A program made the translations under genes and the position numbers. From an uncultured Bacteroidales bacterium (GTDB lineage Bacteria; Bacteroidota; Bacteroidia; Bacteroidales; UBA932), in NCBI GenBank assembly GCA_934678915.1, contig CAKUSF010000035.1, forward strand, positions 1 through 17,880: DNA of 17,880 nt, read 5' to 3'. Below the pieces are notes generated by a model. That model had not been told where the DNA came from. It was given only the letters and a program-made list of their open reading frames with translations, and made no database searches. Positions 1 through 6,116 of this stretch are shown here, one piece after another. Position 1 is the first letter of the stretch; every line of letters starts with the position of its first letter.

Positions 1-57
1 TCTTCACACCCTCTCAGAACCCGGAAACCAGCGGAAACTATGACCATAAATATTCAA

Positions 58-108
58 TTAACTTAACACCCTAATAAGCAATATTTGTTATCTCAGATGT
101 TCATATAA
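58..108 (+). pseudogene. 3' stub of an hsdS gene (type I specificity subunit)
   Basis: The plus strand at 76-108 reads KQYLLSQMFI followed by TAA, which matches the C-terminus shared by the other specificity-subunit pieces in this window (KQYLLHQMFI, KQYLLRHMFI). Upstream, bases from about 58 still resemble the end of the full hsdS gene (AAC..ACACCC..), but two apparent one-base deletions break the frame, and a TAA stands in frame at 64-66. The stub converges on the minus-strand cassette that ends at 101 and overlaps it by 8 bases. Only the last dozen codons are recognisable, so this is a relic and not a functional gene. A different frame (3-74) stays open and ends in TAATAA, which may be the end of another, unrecognised gene cut by the window edge. 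Confidence 0.5.
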
Positions 109-115
109 ACATCTG
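94..115. repeat. Near-palindrome at convergent hsdS ends, copy 1
   Basis: CAGATGTT and its reverse complement AACATCTG are perfect 8-bp arms around a 6-base centre, CATATA. The site spans the stop codons of both converging hsdS pieces. Nineteen bases (97-115) are repeated exactly at 1778-1796. Part of the symmetry follows from both genes ending in codons for Gln-Met-Phe-Ile and a stop. It may also serve as a short recombination site, which is inference. Confidence 0.65.
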
Positions 116-658
116 GTTCTGCAAGTATTTCTTCTCAACGAGTAAACAGTGAAGAAAGTTATATTCGTTTGAGATCTTACCGTCCAATAGATTCAGTATG
201 TGCGACATATTCATCTGAATGCACACTTCTGGCACTATTACTTCAAAACGCTCCAAGTCTTTCTTTTGAATATTCGGCAGACCAGTACCGATACGTAACT
301 GCATAATATCATTCTCCTTGTTCTTCAGATAATGATATAGATAATGCTTGTCTAAATCGCTTGACAAATCTTTTAGTGTGTAGCAATGACCGCTGCTCCA
401 GAAGGGGACACTATTGTATTGAACATAACCACAAGAATTGCCACCTTCGCTTACTGATATTGTATCAGCCTCACTATTGTACTCATTGAAATAACCAGAT
501 GGAGCAGTCCCACCATTCATCACATAGTATTTTCCGGAATCGGTTAATGAATCTCCATTAATTTGTTGACCTTTCACAATGCAGCAAATGTCTGCTAGTT
601 TTAATTTGCGGCCATGAACGGAATTGAATAGTTTATATGAAATCGCGCACCTTGGAGA
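101..658 (-). pseudogene. Start-less C-terminal half of hsdS (possible silent TRD cassette)
   Basis: The frame is open from 658 to the stop at 101, with a TGA just upstream (659-661) and no ATG; the first usual start is an internal GTG at 577. It begins in the central conserved helix of a specificity subunit (..ISYKLFNSVHGRKLKLADI..), continues through a full second target-recognition domain and ends in the distal helix with KKYLQNQMFI. It aligns with residues of about 210-387 of the intact HsdS encoded at 1782-2945: LTDSG with LTDTG, GGNSCGYVQY with RGNTCGVVNY, GTGLPNI with GSGQPQI. The DNA-contacting stretches differ, so it would carry another specificity. Without an N-terminal half or a start it cannot work alone. 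Half genes of this type often act as silent partners in hsdS shuffling; whether this one does is inference. It could also be simple decay. Confidence 0.75.
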
Positions 659-718
659 TCATTAGGAATTTTACGGACTTGGTGTGTTTGTTATATTGAC
701 GAATAATAATGGATTGTA

Positions 719-749
719 TTGCATTTGTCAACACCCTGTATTATCTTTG
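719..749 (+). promoter_or_regulatory. Predicted promoter of the toxin-antitoxin pair
   Basis: A -7 element TATCTTTG (742-749) fits the Bacteroidota consensus TAnnTTTG. A TTG at 719-721 lies 20 bases upstream as the -33 element. The antitoxin start follows at 773. TTTGT (746-750) and ACAAA (757-761) form a small inverted repeat over the start of transcription, a plausible site for autorepression by the antitoxin. Seen by eye only. Confidence 0.55.
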
Positions 750-772
750 TATGGAAACAAAATGTTTGTATT

Positions 773-1066
773 ATGGCACAGTCAACATTATCTATGAGGG
801 TAGATGAAAATCTGAAGAAAAATTTCGATATGATATGCGATGATTTCGGGTTTACCAGCACAGCGGCCATCACAGTCTTTATGAAAGCTGTAGTACGTGA
901 AAGAAGAATCCCTTTTGAAATCAAAGCATCAACAAAAGAACAAATAAATCGAGATGCCTGGAACGCATTTATCGAAATGAGGGCGCAAGCTAAAGAGTCC
1001 GGTGCTCAGAATATGTCTCTAGAGGAAATCAATGCGGAGATTCAGGAGGTGCGCAATGAGCGATAG
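773..1066 (+). CDS. RelB/DinJ-family antitoxin (ribbon-helix-helix)
   Basis: A 97-residue protein starting MAQSTLSMRVDENLKK. Its N-terminal half follows the DinJ/RelB pattern: a short beta strand (STLSMRVDE, about 4-12) followed by two helices (residues about 13-43), then the family's typical RRIPFEI segment. The acidic, flexible C-terminus (MSLEEINAEIQEVRNER) would wrap the toxin. Members neutralise their toxin and repress their own promoter by binding DNA as ribbon-helix-helix dimers. I chose the ATG at 773 over the earlier in-frame start at 719 because the promoter -7 element at 742-749 lies between them and the family fold begins just after 773. The gene overlaps the toxin gene by 11 bases, the usual antitoxin-first order. 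DinJ-type antitoxins are best known with YafQ; here the partner is a PIN protein. Confidence 0.85.
   Translation: MAQSTLSMRVDENLKKNFDMICDDFGFTSTAAITVFMKAVVRERRIPFEIKASTKEQINRDAWNAFIEMRAQAKESGAQNMSLEEINAEIQEVRNER
1044..1050 (+). promoter_or_regulatory. Strong Shine-Dalgarno of the toxin gene
   Basis: AGGAGGT lies five bases before the toxin ATG at 1056, inside the antitoxin gene. It decides the toxin start (MSDRLF..) over an upstream in-frame ATG at 1032. Such a perfect Shine-Dalgarno is unusual in this window, where other genes show A/T-rich leaders, and would fit acquisition from elsewhere. Confidence 0.7.
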
Positions 1067-1472
1067 GCTATTTGCTGTAGTGGATACCAATGTCCTTATT
1101 TCTGCATTGATTTCAAAATCAATAGAATCTAATCCAGCGAAAGTCTTTCGGGCTATTGTGCAGGACAGGATTGTCCCACTGTATAATGATGAGATTCTTC
1201 AAGAGTATCGGTCTGTCCTTTCAAGAGAAAAATTTCATTTGGATAAAACCTTGATTGAGACAGTTCTTAAAGCTATCGTGACAGATGGTCTATGCCTTGA
1301 CAGAACACCTGCAATGGATGTTGTTTTTCCTGATCCGAAGGATGTCGTCTTTTATGAAATCGCATTATCAAAAGATGATTCTTATCTCATAACTGGAAAT
1401 ATCAAGCATTTCCCTATCAGACCATTCGTAGTAACTCCTGCTGAAATTGTTCAAATACTTGAATCGAGATAG
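1056..1472 (+). CDS. PIN-domain toxin (predicted ribonuclease)
   Basis: A 138-residue single-domain PIN protein of the PIN_3 type (putative toxin component, PIN family). PIN toxins cut RNA in a metal-dependent way, and the cognate antitoxin blocks them. Visible motifs are VVDTNVLISAL with the first catalytic Asp at residue 10, the conserved Glu in ILQEY (50), and FPDPKDVVFYEIAL with Asp93/Asp96. The last motif reads LITGNIKHF, with Asn115 where many PIN proteins have an Asp. This variant occurs in PIN_3 members and three acidic residues remain, so activity is likely but not certain. It overlaps the antitoxin by 11 bases, implying translational coupling. Its stop lies 11 bases before the open frame of an hsdS remnant, so the pair seems to sit at a breakpoint in the hsdS array. 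Confidence 0.85.
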   Translation: MSDRLFAVVDTNVLISALISKSIESNPAKVFRAIVQDRIVPLYNDEILQEYRSVLSREKFHLDKTLIETVLKAIVTDGLCLDRTPAMDVVFPDPKDVVFYEIALSKDDSYLITGNIKHFPIRPFVVTPAEIVQILESR

Positions 1473-1483
1473 GCTTATTATAA

Positions 1484-1789
1484 CGCACAACATGGTCCTT
1501 GCTTGGTGATGCGACAATTATTTGCGAATTTTGCCGCAAAAATTGCAGCGTTATTCATTACTATTTACTGAAAGTGTTTAACTTTGATCCATATAAAACA
1601 GGAATGGCTATACCTCACATATACTTCAAAGACTACGGCAAAGCCAAGATTTTTTGCCCACCTAATTCTGAACAGGTTAGATATGCCAATCTGTTATCCT
1701 CAATAGATAGCAGACTCTTGACAGAGCGGAATATATTGATGAATCTCAACTTACAGAAGCAGTACTTGCTTCGTCATATGTTCATATAA
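1484..1789 (+). pseudogene. Truncated 3' remnant of hsdS
   Basis: The open frame starts after a TAA at 1481-1483 and has no ATG at its head; a TTG at 1499 is the only candidate start. About 101 residues remain. They begin in the middle of a second target-recognition domain (TTWSLLGDATII compares with PTSWITGNAMVI of the intact HsdS), pass through a GMAIPHIYFKDYGKAKIF recognition-domain edge, then EQVRYANLLSSIDSRL and the distal helix ending KQYLLRHMFI. The N-terminal three quarters are missing; the toxin-antitoxin pair lies exactly where they would be. It converges on the intact hsdS with an 8-base overlap. It is not expected to work on its own but could donate sequence by recombination. Confidence 0.75.
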
Positions 1790-1796
1790 ACATCTG
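1775..1796. repeat. Near-palindrome at convergent hsdS ends, copy 2
   Basis: This is the same site as at 94-115 with one arm base changed (CATATGTT against CAGATGTT), again spanning both stop codons of two converging hsdS genes. Bases 1778-1796 are identical to 97-115. As direct repeats the two copies bracket about 1.68 kb containing the half-hsdS cassette, the toxin-antitoxin pair and the hsdS remnant. Confidence 0.65.
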
Positions 1797-2945
1797 ATGA
1801 AGCAGATATTGTTTTTGATGGGTGTAAAGATTCAACACGTTGATATTTACATCTATCATATTTTGTAACCAATCAAGGCTTTTAGCTATCCTTTCTTGCT
1901 CAAACATTGTTGGCAATACTATCTTTAGTTTTTCTAATGGCGAACGTACTATTTGGGGTTGACCGGATCCGGATATTATATTTTTGAAGTTGTAAGCTGA
2001 TAGATAATGATATAAATATCTTTTGTAAACCATATTTTGATAGTCATCAGCATTTATAACCATAGCATTTCCTGTTATCCAAGATGTTGGTTTCGTGTAA
2101 TTTACTACTCCGCAAGTATTTCCACGGCATGCTATACAGATTTGCTCAGTTTTGTGGTTATATGAAGTATAATGCCCGATTATTCCGTTTGCACCATACA
2201 CCGGATATCCTGTATCAGTCAAATCGGCAGTTGATATTGTTTGAGGCTGATATACTTTTGAAATTTCGCGCAAGTACACTATTTTGCCATTAACTCTCTT
2301 TATGAGCAAATGCCTTATTCCAACCATTAAGGACTGCAATCTATCAATGAGCCCGGTTTGAGTTGAAATACGTTCGTCAAGTAAGCGTAACAAGTTAGCT
2401 ATTTTATCTTGTTCTTCAATCACAGGGAAATTTATCGTTACTTTACTTAACCCATCTTGTCCGATATTAAAATGTTGAGCCCCTGCACCCATTGGAATAA
2501 TCTTCTTACGTGAATGAGGACTTGCTAATACATATCTAAAAAATAATGGATTGTAATTTGCTTTTTTCTTTCCCCGAATAACAAAACCTCCGAAAATGGC
2601 CACTTTATTATCTATATACACATTTGCCCTTCCGACATCTTCTAAGGTTTCTGAACTTCGTTGAAAAAGTATATCACCATATTCGACAGAAAATGTAGAA
2701 ATTTCAGTTTTAGTAGCCTGTACAGAAGCTATAATACTATCATATGTGATAATTGGGTTATTAAGAATATCCATTACGGAAATAAACTTTATGCCATTAC
2801 CGAATCTTTTTGAGTCTGGATTAAGTCCATTCTTAAAGTCAAGATACTCTGATAGTAGATGACCCTCCCACTCCCCATCAAACTCCGGGAATCTGAGAGA
2901 CGGGGCATTAAGTTTCTTATGTTCGTTATTATTGTTTGTTGTCAT
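1782..2945 (-). CDS. hsdS: Type I restriction-modification specificity subunit HsdS
   Basis: A full-length 387-residue HsdS, the subunit that reads the bipartite DNA target for both the HsdM methylase and the HsdR nuclease. The order is an N-terminal leader with LRFPEFDGEW (17-26), a first target-recognition domain (about 25-175, with DILFQRSSETLEDVG), a central conserved helix (IEEQDKIANLLRLLDERIS, 176-194), a second recognition domain (about 220-345, with GNTCGVVNYTKP and SGSGQPQI), and a distal helix (FEQERIAKSLDWL to the C-terminus, QMFI). The two-fold repeat and spacing match intact family members. The start is the ATG at 2945. It follows the AlbA_2-like gene after 145 bases, a wider gap than elsewhere in the operon. 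Its base composition is AT-rich like that gene and unlike hsdM. Its stop lies in the palindrome shared with the converging hsdS remnant. The DNA target cannot be predicted by eye. Confidence 0.93.
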   Translation of the reverse strand: MTTNNNNEHKKLNAPSLRFPEFDGEWEGHLLSEYLDFKNGLNPDSKRFGNGIKFISVMDILNNPIITYDSIIASVQATKTEISTFSVEYGDILFQRSSETLEDVGRANVYIDNKVAIFGGFVIRGKKKANYNPLFFRYVLASPHSRKKIIPMGAGAQHFNIGQDGLSKVTINFPVIEEQDKIANLLRLLDERISTQTGLIDRLQSLMVGIRHLLIKRVNGKIVYLREISKVYQPQTISTADLTDTGYPVYGANGIIGHYTSYNHKTEQICIACRGNTCGVVNYTKPTSWITGNAMVINADDYQNMVYKRYLYHYLSAYNFKNIISGSGQPQIVRSPLEKLKIVLPTMFEQERIAKSLDWLQNMIDVNINVLNLYTHQKQYLLHQMFI

Positions 2946-2981
2946 TATAAATCATTAATTTTAGTAGGCCAATCACACATT

Positions 2982-3087
2982 AGTTACATGTCAGTTACAT
3001 GGTGGTTATACAATCTGTATCCCCAATATATGGTTCTGAGCCAACTTTGATACCTATTTGTTTCTTTCAGTTACATCCCAGTTACAT
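2982..3087. repeat. Two pairs of AGTTACAT direct repeats upstream of hsdS
   Basis: AGTTACAT occurs at 2982, 2993, 3069 and 3080. Within each pair the copies are 11 bases apart, one helical turn, and the pairs are 87 bases apart. Three of the four copies are preceded by C. They lie in the 145-base gap between the AlbA_2-like gene and hsdS. They may be operator sites for a protein that binds one face of the helix, or part of a decayed reading frame. No clear promoter was seen in this gap. Confidence 0.5.
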
Positions 3088-3090
3088 AAC

Positions 3091-4536
3091 TTATGCCCAA
3101 TATGGAATATAATTGTGTCTGCTACCTACCTCTAAATTCTCCTCCTTTATAAGTTTGACTCCTAAAGCATCTTTGATAATTCTGGATGCCATTGGATAGT
3201 TTTTATCTTCAATACCCAAGCGAGTACGAAGAGATTGATTATTCATTTTTTCATTGGAGACATATTTGAGACAAGCATGTTGATAACAGGCCATTACTCT
3301 CTCAGACTTATCCAAGTCAGCGAACTTGCGATAAGAGAATACCGTTGCAGTTATTCGATTCTCTTGAAGTTGGAAACGAATTGGAGGTAATTGGTATAAC
3401 TCTACATAGAAAACAGTCTTATCCATACCACTGCCTTTCTCCTCACAAATACCCATCCTACGCATAATATCCGCAAGAGAATCGTTCCTTGATTGATATT
3501 CGTCAATAAAACGTTCGACACTGATAAGAGGTTGCCCGGGATTTGAGAACTCTATGCGGTCAGAATAGATTTCAATCATCGGAAATCCTTGTTCTGCAAA
3601 ATCCTGATGGATAATCATATTTGCTGTCAATTCTCGAATGGCTATTTCTGGATACATTCTGGCATTCTTTCTTAAAGCCAAGCCTATTTCTTCATTAGCT
3701 GGAAGTTGGCTGTTTATCCATGCGACCATTTCTTCAAAGCCTATGGCATAACCTTTATCGAAAGTTTGTTCCCGAATGGTTTCAATCTTGCTTTTGCCCT
3801 TATAGACAATAACTCTAACCATTTTACGTTTTAGGCTACCGAAGTCAGACAGACGTTTGGCAAATAGAACAGCACCAAGTTCTGTGATGCTATAGCCTAC
3901 TTCGTCTTTCACAATCAAATTTTCAGACAAGAATCTGTCTAATATTCCATTTGTGTCTTGTGGAAGAGGCAAGTGCATCATGTCAAAATAGGTTTCAGCA
4001 CTTAGATATACAAGCACATCTTGACCTGACAGTCCTTTTTTCAAGACAATCTTTTCCAATGGTTTCTGACATCCTTTCCAAATCTTAGCTTCCTTTGCAG
4101 GAAAATCTTTCAGTTTGCGTGTTATGGTTCCGACTCTAACGTATGCTTCGTGCAAGAAACTAACAGGACGGTTGGTTGTAGCAGATATCTTAAAGATACA
4201 AACATGCCCTTTGGTCTCATAATCGAAATCATCTATTATCTCGAAGTCAACACGCGGATTCAAACGAGTTGACAACCAAGACTCAAGTTCTTCATTACCA
4301 ACCATTTTTCGCTTGCCGTACAAATCAGTGCCAACAACATCATGACTTTCATCATCAACTCCAAAAACAATATAGCCAAATGGCATATTGCATAAATAAG
4401 CACTATTTGACAAAGCTGATATTCTTTCACCAATCTCTTCCTTAGTATGAAAATTGTGTTTGAACTCCAACCATTCTGTCTCTTTTGGCTTAGCAGTCAG
4501 AGCATCAATCAATTTTTTGAAATCTATATATTCCAT
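3091..4536 (-). CDS. AlbA_2 (Schlafen-like) and HATPase domain protein in the hsd operon
   Basis: A 481-residue protein with an N-terminal AlbA_2/Schlafen-type domain (about 1-150; ETEWLEFKHNF at 19-29, with FGYIVFGVDD at 53-62) and a C-terminal GHKL-type ATPase-like domain. The second shows an N-box-like ERELTAN..HQDF pattern (Glu302, Asn306, His310, Asp312), SNPG (331-334) and EKGSGMDK (366-373). A winged-helix-like tail ends in HNYIPYWA. Proteins of this build are annotated as putative DNA-binding or transcriptional regulators, and extra genes of this kind occur inside type I restriction operons; their role is unsettled. It starts 20 bases after hsdM and precedes hsdS, so it is very likely co-transcribed. 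It is AT-rich (33% G+C in 4381-4440) against hsdM (55% in 4621-4680). Possible roles are control of hsdS expression, a defence effector linked to restriction, or RNA binding; none is proven here. Confidence 0.85.
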   Translation of the reverse strand: MEYIDFKKLIDALTAKPKETEWLEFKHNFHTKEEIGERISALSNSAYLCNMPFGYIVFGVDDESHDVVGTDLYGKRKMVGNEELESWLSTRLNPRVDFEIIDDFDYETKGHVCIFKISATTNRPVSFLHEAYVRVGTITRKLKDFPAKEAKIWKGCQKPLEKIVLKKGLSGQDVLVYLSAETYFDMMHLPLPQDTNGILDRFLSENLIVKDEVGYSITELGAVLFAKRLSDFGSLKRKMVRVIVYKGKSKIETIREQTFDKGYAIGFEEMVAWINSQLPANEEIGLALRKNARMYPEIAIRELTANMIIHQDFAEQGFPMIEIYSDRIEFSNPGQPLISVERFIDEYQSRNDSLADIMRRMGICEEKGSGMDKTVFYVELYQLPPIRFQLQENRITATVFSYRKFADLDKSERVMACYQHACLKYVSNEKMNNQSLRTRLGIEDKNYPMASRIIKDALGVKLIKEENLEVGSRHNYIPYWA

Positions 4537-4556
4537 GTAATATATTCATTTGTTTT

Positions 4557-6101
4557 CTATTCCACCAACCCCAGTTCCTTGAGATAGACATTGATTTCCT
4601 TGTCCAGTTCGGCGCGTTTGGCTTCGAGTTCCTTGATCTCGCTCATGACGGAGTGGATGTCTATCGGCTCCTCTTCCTCGAAGGTATCGACGTAGCGGGG
4701 GATATTCAGGTTATAGTCATTGTCGCGGACCTCCTGAAGGGTTGCGCAGTGGCTGTATTTCTCTGTCTCCTTGCGCTCGCGGTAGGTCTCTACAATCTTC
4801 TTGATGTGCTCCGGGCGCAGCTTGTTCTGGGTCTTGACCTTCTCAAACTCCTTGCTGGCGTCTATGAACAGGATGTTGTCGTCCTCTTTGCGGCATTTCT
4901 TCATCACAAGGATGCAGGTCGGGATGCTTGTGCCGTAGAAGATGTTCGCAGGGAGACCGATTATAGCATCGATGTAGTTCTTCTTCTCGATCAGATATTC
5001 ACGGATCTTGCCCTCGGATGCACCTCTGAAAAGCACGCCGTGCGGAGCCACACAAGCCATTGTGCCACCATCGTTGAGGTGATAGATCATATGCAGGATG
5101 AAGGCGTAGTCGGCCTTGGATTTCGGAGCCAGGACTCCAGCCTTGCTGAAACGGTCATCGCTATTGAACTTCGCGGTGGCGGACCATTCGGCTGAGAACG
5201 GAGGATTTGCCACCACCGCGTCAAATTGCCTGTCTCCGAACTCATCATCTTCAAGCGTGTCACCGTTGTGGATGTCAAAGTCTCTGTACTTTACCCCGTG
5301 AAGGAGCATATTCATTCTTGCAAGATTGAATGTGGTCGGGTTCTTTTCCTGTCCGAATATCTCATCGGCATTGCCCTCACGGGCGGTTCGGAGAAGCAGC
5401 GAGCCGGAACCGCACGTCGGGTCATAGACGGTTTTCAATCTGTTCTTTCCGGTGATGACGATTTCCGACAGAATCTGGCTGACTTCCTGCGGGGTATAGA
5501 ACTCTCCGGCTTTCTTGCCCGCACCGGCAGCGAACTGCCCGATCATATATTCATACGCATCTCCCAATATGTCTATGTCCTGTGCGTCCTCAAGCCCGAA
5601 ATCAATGCCATTGAGAGCGACAAGGACATCACTGATGAGCCTATTCTTGTCATCGGCCGTCTTTCCAAGCTTCGGCGAAGCAAGGTCAATGTCGGAGAAC
5701 AGGCCACCGAAGTCATCCTCGCTTTCCTGCCCGATTGTGCTGTCCTCGATCTTTTTCAAGGAGCGCTCAAGGGCCGGAAGGATATTCTCTTTTCCATGAA
5801 TCATAGATATGATGGTGGAGAACAGATATTCAGGTTCTACGAAGTAGCCGAGATCCTGGATGCACTGTGCCTTCAGTTCCTCCTTCAATTCCTCATCGCT
5901 GCTGTCCCAAGCGGTTCTGAAATCGATGTTGTCATACTGAAGTATCTCGTTTGCCCGAAGTTCGATTTTCTCCGAAAGATACTTGTAGAATATGAAGCCG
6001 AGGGTGAAATACATAAAATCACCGGCGGACATATTACCTCTTAACGTGTTCGCAACCGTCCAAAGTTGTGTGCGCAGTTTCTGCTGCAATTCTTCGCTCA
6101 T
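4557..6101 (-). CDS. hsdM: Type I restriction-modification methyltransferase HsdM
   Basis: A 514-residue N6-adenine DNA methyltransferase, the modification subunit of the type I complex (two HsdM per HsdS). An N-terminal helical HsdM domain (residues about 5-145, starting LRTQLWTVANTLRGNMSAGDFM) is followed by the catalytic domain. This contains GEFYTPQEVSQIL (199-211), the AdoMet-binding DPTCGSGSLL (227-236) and the catalytic NPPF (299-302). The C-terminus ends in a coiled-coil-like tail rich in Glu and Lys (about 485-514) that would contact HsdS. Length and motif order are those of active enzymes. It starts 15 bases after hsdR and ends 20 bases before the AlbA_2-like gene, so it is part of the same transcript. 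No frame damage was seen, so the methylase is expected to be functional. Confidence 0.96.
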   Translation of the reverse strand: MSEELQQKLRTQLWTVANTLRGNMSAGDFMYFTLGFIFYKYLSEKIELRANEILQYDNIDFRTAWDSSDEELKEELKAQCIQDLGYFVEPEYLFSTIISMIHGKENILPALERSLKKIEDSTIGQESEDDFGGLFSDIDLASPKLGKTADDKNRLISDVLVALNGIDFGLEDAQDIDILGDAYEYMIGQFAAGAGKKAGEFYTPQEVSQILSEIVITGKNRLKTVYDPTCGSGSLLLRTAREGNADEIFGQEKNPTTFNLARMNMLLHGVKYRDFDIHNGDTLEDDEFGDRQFDAVVANPPFSAEWSATAKFNSDDRFSKAGVLAPKSKADYAFILHMIYHLNDGGTMACVAPHGVLFRGASEGKIREYLIEKKNYIDAIIGLPANIFYGTSIPTCILVMKKCRKEDDNILFIDASKEFEKVKTQNKLRPEHIKKIVETYRERKETEKYSHCATLQEVRDNDYNLNIPRYVDTFEEEEPIDIHSVMSEIKELEAKRAELDKEINVYLKELGLVE

Positions 6102-6116
6102 ATCTTGCTTGTGTTT

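Noticed and set aside
719..772. Upstream in-frame extension of the antitoxin (18 extra residues)
   Set aside because: The predicted promoter -7 element at 742-749 lies inside it, and the ribbon-helix-helix fold begins right after the ATG at 773.
2982..3087. AGTTACAT repeats as a CRISPR array
   Set aside because: The units are 8 bases with irregular spacing (3, 68 and 3 bases between copies), far from repeat-spacer structure, and no cas gene is near.
1..3090. A site-specific recombinase for hsdS shuffling
   Set aside because: No tyrosine or serine recombinase reading frame is present in the window. If one exists it must lie to the left of position 1.
5226..6044. Plus-strand open frame of 272 codons opposite hsdM
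   Set aside because: It is antisense to a complete methyltransferase with all motifs present. No family features and no promoter or leader were seen.
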